41,456 bases of DNA from Gammaproteobacteria bacterium (GTDB lineage: Bacteria; Pseudomonadota; Gammaproteobacteria; Arenicellales; UBA868): contig JAAZZE010000015.1 of the NCBI GenBank assembly GCA_014239255.1, positions 1-41,456 on the forward strand, given 5' to 3'. Position numbers and translations under genes: made by a program. Position 1 is the stretch's first letter. Every line of letters begins with the position of its first letter. Positions 26,383 to 34,631 of this stretch are shown in pieces. Below the pieces are notes generated by a model. It ran no database searches and had not been told where the DNA came from. It was given only the letters and a program-made list of their open reading frames with translations.

Positions 26383-27564
26383 ATGCCTTTTGTAGGGGCG
26401 CTACGGCGCAATGTACTGATTCTCGCTGTCTGCCAGGCACTGATGCTGTCTGGCAGTTCGCTTATCGTTGCGGCCTCCGCCTTAGTCGGGCTGACACTCT
26501 CCGTGGAGAAGGTTTGGGCGACGTTGCCGATAGCGTGCATGTACTGCGGTACTCTGACAGTAACTTTTCCCGCTTCAGTTTTGATGAAACGGATAGGGCG
26601 GCGTGCCGGTTTTATCGTCGGCCTCATGGTCGGGTTTGCGGGCGCCATGGTCGCGACGTGGGCTATTTTAGACCACAATTTTGTTGCCTTTGCAGTAGGG
26701 TCATTTTTGATCGGCATCCTGAATGGCTTTGGCCAGTATTACCGTTTCGCAGCAGTGGATATCAGTGGTGAAGCGTACCGCGGTCGGGCGATTTCCTGGG
26801 TGCTGGCCGGGGGCATCCTTGCGGCGTTCATTGGGCCTAATCTTGCCAACTATTCCCGGGATATGTTGATGGGAATTCCTTTTGCGGGAAGTTACGCAAG
26901 TCTGTTGATTCTGTATGGGTTATCGATACTCTTGGTTTCACAGATCCAGATAGCCGTACCGGGAGAGCACGAGCGTTCTGGCGAGCAACGGCCTTTGGCA
27001 CAGATTGCGAGGCAACCAAAATACCTGGTAGCGGTAATCGGTGCCATGATCGCGTACGGCGTAATGAATCTGGTGATGACGTCGACGCCGTTGGCGATGG
27101 CCAGTCACGACCATGGATTTTCTGATACGGCACTCGTCATCCAGTGGCATGTGCTCGCTATGTTTGCGCCATCGTTTTTTACCGGAAATCTGATTGCCCG
27201 GTTCGGCGTAATCCGTATCATGAGTGTGGGCGCCATATTGCTGCTTGCCAGTATTTTGATTGGCCTGGGCGGTATTAGTGTGTTCCATTTTCTTTTTGAA
27301 CTGGTGTTTTTGGGATTGGGTTGGAACTTCCTCTTCATAGGTGGCACCACTCTTCTTACCGAAACATATACTGCGCCGGAAAAGGCAAAGGCCCAGGGCC
27401 TTAACGACCTACTGGTATTTGGCATGGTTGCGCTGACCGCGCTTAGCTCGGGATTTCTACACGAGTGGGCGGGTTGGCGAGCGCTGAATTACTCGGTACT
27501 CCCTGCGGTGCTGTTGGCTCTGGGTATGGTTTTGTGGCTGGGCCGGCGCAGACAAACCGATTAA
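26383..27564 (+). CDS. MFS transporter, substrate unknown
   Basis: A 393-residue protein with about 12 hydrophobic segments. The loop VLMKRIGRRAGFIVGLMVGF is a weak MFS motif A, and the segment GQYYRFAAVDISGEAYRGRAISWVLAGG matches a conserved central motif of one uncharacterised MFS clade. Near the C-terminus LTETYTAPEKAKAQGLNDLLVFG is typical of the same clade. It begins 101 bases after icmF in the same direction, so cotranscription is possible. Carriage of an organic acid or vitamin is only a guess. The start is ATG 26383. It is convergent with the EamA gene. Confidence 0.8.
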   Translation: MPFVGALRRNVLILAVCQALMLSGSSLIVAASALVGLTLSVEKVWATLPIACMYCGTLTVTFPASVLMKRIGRRAGFIVGLMVGFAGAMVATWAILDHNFVAFAVGSFLIGILNGFGQYYRFAAVDISGEAYRGRAISWVLAGGILAAFIGPNLANYSRDMLMGIPFAGSYASLLILYGLSILLVSQIQIAVPGEHERSGEQRPLAQIARQPKYLVAVIGAMIAYGVMNLVMTSTPLAMASHDHGFSDTALVIQWHVLAMFAPSFFTGNLIARFGVIRIMSVGAILLLASILIGLGGISVFHFLFELVFLGLGWNFLFIGGTTLLTETYTAPEKAKAQGLNDLLVFGMVALTALSSGFLHEWAGWRALNYSVLPAVLLALGMVLWLGRRRQTD

Positions 27565-27583
27565 TTCTCCAAGTCCTTGAACT

Positions 27584-28483
27584 TCACCGGCGCAGCAGCC
27601 TGATCAGGGCATTGAAGTGCGTTTGCCCCAAAAGCACGATGACGTTGCCGCCCAGGACCAGGATGACTCCCGCTATGGCACGACCTTGCCACTGGAAGTT
27701 TTCGACCCACGTGGAAAGTGAAAGTGCCACGATTGGGAATAACACTGTGGCATAGGCTGCCTTTTCTGGACCGATCCGACCGACCAGAGTGAGGTAGCAG
27801 CCAAAAGCGATCGCCGAGGCAAAAAGCGCAAGAAAGGCGAGCGAGCTGATATAGGAGCCGGTTGTATCGAACGTAAAGGGAGTGCCCGACCACAAACTGT
27901 AGATCAGCAGGAAGAAAGTACCGTAGGCCATACCGATTGCATTCGCCGATACCACGGGTAAGCCATGCATCTGGTTGCGGGCCGATAGGATATTACCGAT
28001 TGATGCGAGGTAGGTGGCAATGATGCTGATAACAACGGCAGAAAATGTCGCCGCCCCGGTTTGTTCGATTTGTGGCCAAAATACGAGCGCCATCCCGGCA
28101 AGACCAAGGCATGCACCCAGGATAGTTTGTTTTTCGGCTCGTCGCCCGAGCAATACGGCGCTGTTGACGATATTCATTATCGTCATGGTTGAAAAGATCA
28201 CGGCCAGCAGTCCCGTTGCGAGATTGAAAGCTGCCTGGTAGAACAACAGGTAGTTCATTGAAAAAAGGCAAAGCCCAAGTAAGGCCAGGTAGGGATGGTC
28301 GCGCAGCCGAAAACGGAGCGAAATACCGCGCGCCGTGCACCACAACGCCAGCAACACTGTAGCCAGTGCAAATCGATATATCAGAGAAATCTCTGGAGCC
28401 ACGATTCCAATCTGGTACCGGATAGCAAGCCAACTCGAGCCCCAGATCAGTACGGTCACAACGTACAGTGCAGTTGTGTTCAA
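27584..28483 (-). CDS. EamA/DMT-family transporter
   Basis: A 299-residue membrane protein with ten predicted helices in two EamA repeats. The first starts LYVVTVLIWGSSWLAIRYQI and includes FYQAAFNLATGLLAVIFSTMTIM. The second begins around VVISIIATYLASIGNILSAR and includes ALFASAIAFGCYLTLVGRIG, EKAAYATVLFPIVALSLS. These are hallmarks of the drug/metabolite transporter superfamily (RhaT/YdcZ/EamA group), usually exporters of amino acids or metabolites. The substrate cannot be inferred. It is 19 bases from the convergent MFS gene and 70 bases downstream of the FabD-like gene on the same strand. Confidence 0.85.
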   Translation of the reverse strand: MNTTALYVVTVLIWGSSWLAIRYQIGIVAPEISLIYRFALATVLLALWCTARGISLRFRLRDHPYLALLGLCLFSMNYLLFYQAAFNLATGLLAVIFSTMTIMNIVNSAVLLGRRAEKQTILGACLGLAGMALVFWPQIEQTGAATFSAVVISIIATYLASIGNILSARNQMHGLPVVSANAIGMAYGTFFLLIYSLWSGTPFTFDTTGSYISSLAFLALFASAIAFGCYLTLVGRIGPEKAAYATVLFPIVALSLSTWVENFQWQGRAIAGVILVLGGNVIVLLGQTHFNALIRLLRR

Positions 28484-28553
28484 CTGTCTTTTCCCTCGCG
28501 AGCGCTCACGTTGAATAGCGTAGAGCGCACTACCGTAATCTGGCCGGCAGCGT

Positions 28554-29531
28554 CTACAGCCGAAAGACTGATACAGCTTCTGACAGAGTTTCCTGGTTGA
28601 TCACACTTAGGTAGCGCGGTGGGGTTGGCTGGCGGCGAAAAGACTTCTTAATGATGCTGGCGAGGTTGGGTTTTTTCTCAGCGGCTGTTTCGCCTTTGCC
28701 GATGCCGCCACCGAATTCAATGATTGTGTCACAACCTTGAGTCACAGCGTGCATGAGGTTGGCATGCCACTGCACCGGATTAAAGAGTTGCGAAAAAAGC
28801 CCTGCCCGGATACTGTTTGAGTCTTGGCGGTGAAAGATACCGGAACTGTTGGAGAGCACCTCGATTGTCGGTGAGGAAAAAGGTGCGTCACTTAGTGCTT
28901 TGCGGAATCGCAGTGCGGCCTCGATCATGTAGAAAGTGTGAAACGCACCTTCGGTTTTGAGTCGCGCGGTACGTTTTCCGGGGTAGCGTTCCTGGAAGTC
29001 ATTGACCAGAGCATCCAAATCCTCAACGCGCCCTCCGACAACCGTTTGGTCTGGCAGGTTGCATGCCGCTACGGCACAGTAATGCCGCGCAGCCAACTCC
29101 TGAGCGCTTTCGATTGGCAATGGCAAAGCCTCCATTTCACCATCTCCCAGGTCTCCCATGAGTTGACCCCTGGTCTTTACCAGTTGGAGGGCAAAAGGGA
29201 AGTCCAAAGCACCGGCTGCAACCAGTGCGGAATACTCTCCCAGACTGTGGCCGGCTGTGACACCCGGGTGAATTTTGCCGTTGGTCATTTCTTGGAATGC
29301 CTGAAGACAGGACATGGAGTGTGTCAGCAAGACCGGCTGGGTATAGCGGGTCAGGTTGATTTTCCCTTCAGGGTCTTCAAAGGATAGCGCTGCGAGATCG
29401 TAACCCAGGACTTCGCTGGCCTGACTATAGAGTTGGCGTACCGACTCGAACGCGTCAAATAGATCTTTACCGATACCGGGATATTGCGATCCTTGACCCG
29501 GGAAAACAAAAAGGATTGGGGAAGTAGCCAT
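28554..29531 (-). CDS. FabD-like ACP S-acyltransferase (stand-alone)
   Basis: An acyltransferase of the malonyl-CoA:ACP transacylase fold, 325 residues. All expected active-site elements are present: the N-terminal FVFPGQGSQYPGIGKD with oxyanion Gln, GHSLGEYSAL with the nucleophilic Ser, VKTRGQLM with the Arg that binds the malonyl carboxylate, GAFHTFYM with the catalytic His, and NPVQWHANL with the structural Gln. The retained Arg favours malonyl as substrate. Unusual is DLGDGEMEALPLPIESAQEL in place of the Gly/Met/Ala-rich GAMAAVIG segment of housekeeping FabD. No fabH, fabG, acpP or polyketide synthase gene is adjacent, so this may be a second FabD or serve a special ACP. The start is ATG 29531. 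Upstream lies a 616-base AT-rich region. Confidence 0.8.
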   Translation of the reverse strand: MATSPILFVFPGQGSQYPGIGKDLFDAFESVRQLYSQASEVLGYDLAALSFEDPEGKINLTRYTQPVLLTHSMSCLQAFQEMTNGKIHPGVTAGHSLGEYSALVAAGALDFPFALQLVKTRGQLMGDLGDGEMEALPLPIESAQELAARHYCAVAACNLPDQTVVGGRVEDLDALVNDFQERYPGKRTARLKTEGAFHTFYMIEAALRFRKALSDAPFSSPTIEVLSNSSGIFHRQDSNSIRAGLFSQLFNPVQWHANLMHAVTQGCDTIIEFGGGIGKGETAAEKKPNLASIIKKSFRRQPTPPRYLSVINQETLSEAVSVFRL

Positions 29532-29782
29532 GAAAACTCACTTTTTTGGGTGGGCGCTATTTGCGGGGCGAGTCGATTGTATCGTCTGCCTCAACGGCTC
29601 GTACTGGCGTGTGAGGGGGGAACGGCGGTTGGCAATCCACGCATAAATCGGGTAGGAGAGCGCTTAAAAGATAGGGTTGGCCTGACAAAATTACATGCCG
29701 TTGACTTGGGCAGATGATTTGCGGTGACTGTATCTTCGATCTAACATATTGCAATGCAACATATAAATATTATTTTATTAGT

Positions 29783-29799
29783 GATAGATATAATCTATC
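29783..29799. repeat. Inverted repeat in AT-rich intergenic DNA
   Basis: GATAGAT (29783-29789) and ATCTATC (29793-29799) are perfect inverted arms around a 3-base centre, 250 bases upstream of the FabD-like start. A second small palindrome, TTGCAATGCAA, lies about 40 bases closer to that gene. They could be operators or chance in AT-rich DNA. Confidence 0.45.
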
Positions 29800-29890
29800 T
29801 AATTCCTGGGTAATATAAAAACTCAATCAATATCTGACTATCGAATATCTGTTATATGACTATAACTAAAGAATAAAACGAGTTTTTACG

Positions 29891-29924
29891 AAAAAAAATC
29901 CCGCCACAAGAGTGTGGCGGGATT
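29891..29924 (-). terminator. Strong rho-independent terminator of the small-RNA candidate
   Basis: AATCCCGCCACA (reverse strand 29924-29913), loop CTCT, then TGTGGCGGGATT (29908-29897) form 12 uninterrupted pairs, GC-rich in the middle, followed by six more T (29896-29891). Only the reverse polarity has a T-tract; on the forward strand the stem is followed by AATCAAAGG. Confidence 0.9.
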
Positions 29925-29973
29925 AATCAAAGGAGGAGGATATGAGAAAAGAATCGTGCAATGCACAAATTCT
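29891..29973 (-). ncRNA. Candidate small regulatory RNA (about 83 nt) with anti-Shine-Dalgarno seed
   Basis: Read on the reverse strand from the predicted start near 29973, the RNA has three parts. First is a 5' stem-loop (29972-29951) whose arms GAAUU and GUGC pair with GCAC and GAUUC, with one bulged U and an AUU loop. Second is a roughly 26-nt U/C-rich unpaired segment with CAUAUCCUCCUCCUUUGAUU (29944-29925). Third is a perfect 12-bp terminator hairpin (29924-29897) with loop CUCU and a tail giving eight U. This is the layout of Hfq-dependent trans-acting sRNAs. The CCUCCUCC segment is complementary to strong Shine-Dalgarno sequences. No reverse-strand protein gene lies between here and 31382, so the promoter and terminator have no other evident client. 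I recognise no known RNA family. Expression is inferred only. Confidence 0.7.
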
Positions 29974-29979
29974 GTATAC

Positions 29980-30008
29980 ATAATACCCAGAGCGCTAATA
30001 CATGTCAA
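29980..30008 (-). promoter_or_regulatory. Near-consensus sigma-70 promoter of the small-RNA candidate
   Basis: On the reverse strand TTGACA (30008-30003) is a perfect -35 box, followed by a 17-base spacer and TATTAT (29985-29980), a -10 box with five of six consensus bases. It is the best promoter match I found in the window and points away from the phosphatase gene, at the terminator 56 bases past the -10. The predicted start is near 29973. Confidence 0.8.
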
Positions 30009-30147
30009 CCTAAGATCACAAACTATCACGTTTTTTGCATCCGCTCAGTTAAGAGCGGGGTTGTCGTCAGTACGACTGGGATTTTTTCAAGCAAAAACCA
30101 CCGGTTTGGGCAAGAATTTCAGCCCAGCCTTATTACTGGAGTTTCTA

Positions 30148-30762
30148 ATGGCCCTGTTAATTGCCCGTCATGGACAGACTGATTGGAACGTCGCGAATCG
30201 TTGGCAGTCTCGAAGTGATATCCCACTGAATGCTCTGGGCTATCAGCAAGCCAAAAAACTGGGCGATTTATTGAAGGCTCGCGGATTTGTCCCGATTCAG
30301 ATGTTTTCATCACCGCTGGGGCGGGCACGGGAAACTGCGGCAATTCTCGGGCAAACGCTGGGGCTTAATGTCGCGGTTGAGCCTACCCTGGTTGAACTTG
30401 ATCTGGGGGATTACGAAGGTCGTCTCGAATCAGAGATTCGGGCCGGTGACAGCGATGCGTATGACGACTGGCGCCAAGGATGTTATTTGAAACCTCCACC
30501 CGGTGGGGAGGGGATCCGTGATGTCGCTTGTCGGATCAAGGACTTTGCGGTTAACTTGGATGACACGGCCGGCGATATACTGTTGGTTGGCCATCAGGGG
30601 GTCAACATGGCACTCAAAGCCCAACTGAGTAACTGCTTTACTCGGGAATGCCTGAATTCGTTTCGCCAAGACAACGACGAGATCGATCTGTGGGATTTGG
30701 ATCCGGCATGCTCCACCGGTCGATTACGGATAGCATCTGATGAATCACCTTCGCCAATTTGA
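30148..30762 (+). CDS. Histidine phosphatase family protein (phosphoglycerate-mutase-like)
   Basis: A 204-residue protein of the RHG superfamily. The catalytic motif ARHGQTDWN sits at residues 6-14. SSPLGRARETAAIL supplies the second Arg, ELDLGDYEGR the acid, and LLVGHQGVNMALK the second His. This pattern fits acid phosphatases of the GpmB/CobC type as much as true mutases; the substrate is not evident and no cobalamin synthesis gene is adjacent. Start: ATG 30148 with TGGAG about seven bases upstream gives MALLIARHGQTDW, typical for the family. The frame is open back to 29914, but that extension crosses the terminator hairpin and has no similarity. The end overlaps the next gene by 23 bases. 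Confidence 0.87.
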   Translation: MALLIARHGQTDWNVANRWQSRSDIPLNALGYQQAKKLGDLLKARGFVPIQMFSSPLGRARETAAILGQTLGLNVAVEPTLVELDLGDYEGRLESEIRAGDSDAYDDWRQGCYLKPPPGGEGIRDVACRIKDFAVNLDDTAGDILLVGHQGVNMALKAQLSNCFTRECLNSFRQDNDEIDLWDLDPACSTGRLRIASDESPSPI

Positions 30763-31381
30763 TCCAGCGGTAGCTTGCACTTACCTGGCCCAGCGTGACA
30801 AGGGTTTGGCTCGGATCATGGCTGGAGTTGGTGACTTGCAACTCGAGGTGCGCCGCAATCGGTCGGTCTTCGAGTATCTATGCCGCTCAATCGTCTATCA
30901 GCAACTGAGCGGCAAAGCCGCATCTACCATCCATGGACGATTGTTGGACCTGTTCCCCAATCGGCGGGTCGCCCCGGGGCAGTTACTGGCCATGCCTGTC
31001 GAACAACTGCGTGCGGCAGGGCTTTCACGGTCCAAATGTATCGCGCTTTTAGACTTGGCCGACCGCGGCACCGCTGGTGAGTTACCCGATACTCGGGCTT
31101 TGCACGCGATGAGTGATGAGTTGATTATCGAACACCTCTGCAAGGTGCGTGGTGTGGGCGAATGGACGGTGCAGATGTTGCTGATCTTCTACTTGGGTCG
31201 CGCGGATGTACTCCCAATCCGGGACCTGGGCGTACTCAAGGGCTACCAGAAAATGCGCCGGCTGGGGACATTGCCGAAACCCTCACGTTTGGCTCGGGCC
31301 GGTAGGCGCTGGCAACCTTATCGATCCGTTGCGACCTGGTATCTATGGCGGTGTTTGGATATCGAACTGCCAACGGCCTGA
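30740..31381 (+). CDS. DNA-3-methyladenine glycosylase, AlkA/HhH-GPD type
   Basis: A base-excision repair glycosylase that should remove alkylated purines. The 213-residue protein lacks the extra N-terminal domain of Escherichia coli AlkA, as do many bacterial relatives. Conserved parts are FEYLCRSIVYQQLSGKAAST, GLSRSKCIALLDLA, and the helix-hairpin-helix CKVRGVGEWTVQMLLIFYLG, followed by the catalytic Asp162 in PIRDLGVLKGY. The end LPKPSRLARAGRRWQPYRSVATWYLWRC contains the family WxPYRSxAxWYLW motif. ATG 30740 lies inside the preceding gene, so the two are probably translationally coupled. Its stop abuts the stop of the convergent ferredoxin gene with no base between. Confidence 0.9.
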   Translation: MNHLRQFDPAVACTYLAQRDKGLARIMAGVGDLQLEVRRNRSVFEYLCRSIVYQQLSGKAASTIHGRLLDLFPNRRVAPGQLLAMPVEQLRAAGLSRSKCIALLDLADRGTAGELPDTRALHAMSDELIIEHLCKVRGVGEWTVQMLLIFYLGRADVLPIRDLGVLKGYQKMRRLGTLPKPSRLARAGRRWQPYRSVATWYLWRCLDIELPTA

Positions 31382-32160
<779 letters not shown>

Positions 32161-32275
32161 TTACGGTGTTAAATCCCCATATGGCGAGATGCTGGGTACT
32201 GATACTACCAATCGCCGTTGATCTCATCCATACTTTTACAAAAGCAAATCGGGGCACGATCCCCAGGGGGAGGTG

Positions 32276-32869
32276 ATGGAGGTTGTAGGATTTACCAAAA
32301 TGGCTGATGGGTCCCGTGAGGAGTATGAGTTTTTAGACAAAATGGAGCATGAGTTCATTGATGGGTTGCCAGAGCGAATTTTTGAACATCTGCGGTCGCT
32401 GGACGAGTCAATTTCAGGGTATCGCGTCAGCCGATTAGCGCACTCGCTCCAATCGGCGACCCGGGCACACCGTGCCGGAGAGGCCGAAGAGATGGTTGTG
32501 GCGGCGCTGCTGCACGATATCGGCGATATGCTTGCCCCGATGTCGCACAGCGAGATGGCGGCAGCCGTATTACGCCCGTTTGTCACAGAAAAAACCTACT
32601 GGATCATCAAGCATCACGGGATGTTCCAGATGTTTTATTACGCACATTATCGCGGTGGAGATCGTAATGCCCGCGACCGGTTTATCGATCACCCTTGGTA
32701 TGCCGATACCGTGCGGTTTTGCGAGGAATATGACCAGAACTGCTTTGATCCGGAATATCGCCACGAGCCTTTGGCATTCTTCGAGCCCATGGTCCGCCGT
32801 CTGTTCCGCCATGACAACGCCAGTGATTATGAGATTGCGGCACGCTCAGGTACGACTCAGGCTGCCTGA
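32276..32869 (+). CDS. HD-domain protein, PhnZ-like spacing (putative diiron enzyme)
   Basis: A 197-residue protein with an HD domain. Numbered from GTG 32273, metal-ligand candidates are His57, His81-Asp82 (AALLHDIGDMLAP), His92, His114/His115 (WIIKHHGMFQ) and a later Asp. The 24-residue gap between the first His and the HD pair equals that of PhnZ, a mixed-valent diiron oxygenase of phosphonates; classical HD phosphohydrolases are the other option. The conserved segment YEFLDKMEHEFIDGLPERI and the tail HEPLAFFEPMVRRLF belong to a family I remember as unassigned HD proteins. No phosphonate gene is adjacent. Starts: ATG 32276 behind GGGGGAGG, or ATG 32300 (MADGSREEYEF) with AGGA upstream; the latter may be the better one. 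Confidence 0.75.
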   Translation: MEVVGFTKMADGSREEYEFLDKMEHEFIDGLPERIFEHLRSLDESISGYRVSRLAHSLQSATRAHRAGEAEEMVVAALLHDIGDMLAPMSHSEMAAAVLRPFVTEKTYWIIKHHGMFQMFYYAHYRGGDRNARDRFIDHPWYADTVRFCEEYDQNCFDPEYRHEPLAFFEPMVRRLFRHDNASDYEIAARSGTTQAA

Positions 32870-32878
32870 ACGAGATTT

Positions 32879-33469
32879 TCAGCCGAGCGTTTCTCGAGTC
32901 TCGCTCACACTGAATAATCGGTAGGCCACCTGGCCTGCGGTCTTGTGTTGTAGTTGGGACCATCCAGATGGGATGACCAGTTTTTCCCGTGCGCCGCACT
33001 CTACGTAGATCTGGGCATTGGGGTTGAGCACGGCGCAGCGTTCAAGTCGGTGGAGGCACCGATCAACCAACCCTTCCCCATAGGGGGGGTCGACAAACAC
33101 AATGTCGTAACGAGCGTTGCAATGGTCCAACCAATCCAGTACTTCCTCGCAGTGGACACTGACATTGCTGGCATTAAGCATTGACAAAGTGTCGCTGAGT
33201 TGACGGCAGGTCGCCCGTCGCATTTCGACCAGGCTGACTGAAGCGGCCCCGCGCGAGGCCGCTTCAATCCCCAATGCGCCACTGCCTGCAAAAAGGTCAA
33301 GGCAGTGTGTGTCGACAATCACTGGGGCGAGCCAGTTGAACAGCGTTTCACGGACGCTGTCGGGGGTGGGCCGCAGATCCGCTCCGCCACGAAAGCGGAT
33401 CAGGCGTTTTTTCCACTGACCACCGATAATACGCAAGCGGCCATGCTGTTCAATTCGATAATTTTTCAC
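32879..33469 (-). CDS. rsmD: RsmD, 16S rRNA m2G966 methyltransferase
   Basis: RsmD methylates N2 of G966 in 16S rRNA during 30S assembly. Family motifs: GRLRIIGGQWKKRLIRF near the start, LRPTPDSVRETLFNWLAP, SAM motif LDLFAGSGALGIEAASRGA, and the catalytic FVDPPYGEGLVD (NPPY-type motif IV). From the GTG at 33469 (MKNYRIEQHGRLRI) the protein has 196 residues, the usual length. The frame is open to an ATG at 33556, but the 29 extra residues have no similarity and would approach ftsY. rsmD divergent from ftsY is the standard gammaproteobacterial arrangement. Confidence 0.94.
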   Translation of the reverse strand: MKNYRIEQHGRLRIIGGQWKKRLIRFRGGADLRPTPDSVRETLFNWLAPVIVDTHCLDLFAGSGALGIEAASRGAASVSLVEMRRATCRQLSDTLSMLNASNVSVHCEEVLDWLDHCNARYDIVFVDPPYGEGLVDRCLHRLERCAVLNPNAQIYVECGAREKLVIPSGWSQLQHKTAGQVAYRLFSVSETRETLG

Positions 33470-33578
33470 GATAACGAAACGATCACAGAATGGTTTGACA
33501 GGCGATGATAGGATATCTGCCGCTTTTGACCAAAGCCCGACTTGGGTATGGCGCACTACAGATTACCGGCAGTTAAAG

Positions 33579-34517
33579 ATGAAAACAGGCAACGCCAAGC
33601 AAGGGCTTTTCTCAAGACTCAGGAAAACCCGTGATGCATTCTCTGGGGGGTTGGCGACATTAATGGGTTCTGGACAGGGGGTCTTTGACGACACCGTATT
33701 CGAGGCGCTTGAAGATCAACTGATTATGGCTGATCTGGGCGTGACGGCCAGCGCCCAGGCGGTGGCCGCTCTGCGCCGATATGCTGCCTCGGAAAGGATT
33801 GAAAACCTTCCGGCATTGAAGCATCTGTTGAGTAATGAGCTCGCAACCATGCTCGGCAAGGCGCAACGTTCAATCGATGTTCAATCGCAACCCGGGGCGC
33901 CTTTCGTTATTCTCATGGTTGGCGTTAACGGGGTGGGCAAAACGACGACTGCGGCTAAGCTCGCTGCATTCTTCCAAAGATCAGAACGATCGGTTATGTT
34001 GGCGGCGTGTGACACCTTTCGTGCTGCGGCGATCGAGCAACTGCAGACTTGGGGAGAACGGCTGGAACTACCGGTTATTGCCCAAGCACATGGTGCTGAT
34101 GCTGCAGCAGTAGCGCACGATGCGATGAAGGCCGCCCAGGCTCGGAAGATCGACGTCCTTATTGTCGACTCTGCTGGAAGGCAGCATGTCAACGTAGACC
34201 TGATGGCGCAATTGCAAAAGATCAAACGCGTGATTCGTGCAGTAGATGTGGCCGCACCACAAGAAACCCTACTGGTGGTTGATGGGGGTACAGGACAAAA
34301 TGCCTTAGCCCAGGCGGCAGCGTTTGGGGATGCGGTGGGACCGACCGGCGTATGTGTAACCAAACTCGATGGTACCGCCCGTGGCGGTATCGTCGTAGCC
34401 TTGGCTCGCCAATGTGCGCTGACGATTCCTTTTATCGGAGTCGGAGAAACCCTCGACGACTTGCAGCCCTTCGATGCTGACCGCTTTGCTAGAGCCCTGG
34501 TGGGTATTGATTCGTGA
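33579..34517 (+). CDS. ftsY: FtsY, signal recognition particle receptor GTPase
   Basis: FtsY receives ribosome-SRP complexes at the membrane. This is a short form of 312 residues without the acidic A domain of Escherichia coli. N domain: LFSRLRKTRDAFSGGL, FEALEDQLIMADLGV. G domain: P-loop GVNGVGKT 115-122, CDTFRAAAIEQL 144-155, the third motif as DSAGR 197-201 (DTAGR in nearly all homologues), GGTGQNALAQAAAF, TKLDGTARGG 261-270, and the closing IGVGETLDDLQPF. The ATG at 33579 gives MKTGNAKQGLFSRL; a longer frame back to 33495 overlaps the rsmD promoter region. The usual partners ftsE and ftsX do not follow; rpoH does, after 177 bases. Confidence 0.95.
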   Translation: MKTGNAKQGLFSRLRKTRDAFSGGLATLMGSGQGVFDDTVFEALEDQLIMADLGVTASAQAVAALRRYAASERIENLPALKHLLSNELATMLGKAQRSIDVQSQPGAPFVILMVGVNGVGKTTTAAKLAAFFQRSERSVMLAACDTFRAAAIEQLQTWGERLELPVIAQAHGADAAAVAHDAMKAAQARKIDVLIVDSAGRQHVNVDLMAQLQKIKRVIRAVDVAAPQETLLVVDGGTGQNALAQAAAFGDAVGPTGVCVTKLDGTARGGIVVALARQCALTIPFIGVGETLDDLQPFDADRFARALVGIDS

Positions 34518-34631
34518 AGTAGGGTCGTGGACTACTAAAATGAATAATTTTGTTGTTACAGTGGATATTGCAAAAATTAAGTAAATAATTGAAAACATGG
34601 GAATCTTACAATTGTATTTTCTAAAAAATTG

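Larger units (their letters stand above)
29532..30147. other. 616-base AT-rich intergenic region
   Basis: No protein gene is supported here. About 29720-29890 is strikingly AT-rich compared with the rest of the window and contains the inverted repeat at 29783. The reverse-strand small-RNA candidate with its own promoter and terminator occupies 29891-30008. The stretch 30009-30147 is the leader of the phosphatase gene; it includes a short hairpin GTCGT/ACGAC (30063-30076) followed by TGGGATTTTTTC, a weak forward terminator-like motif. Confidence 0.6.

Noticed and set aside
29942-29983. A 13-codon forward frame (MRKESCNAQILYT) behind AAAGGAGGAGGAT
   Set aside because: The ribosome-binding site looks ideal, but no forward promoter is evident, and the bases are explained as the complement of the seed and 5' stem-loop of the reverse-strand small-RNA candidate. 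The codons show no leader-peptide logic.
29914-30147. A 78-codon N-terminal extension of the histidine phosphatase
   Set aside because: It would start inside the terminator hairpin, has no family similarity, and ATG 30148 has a proper Shine-Dalgarno and family-typical start.
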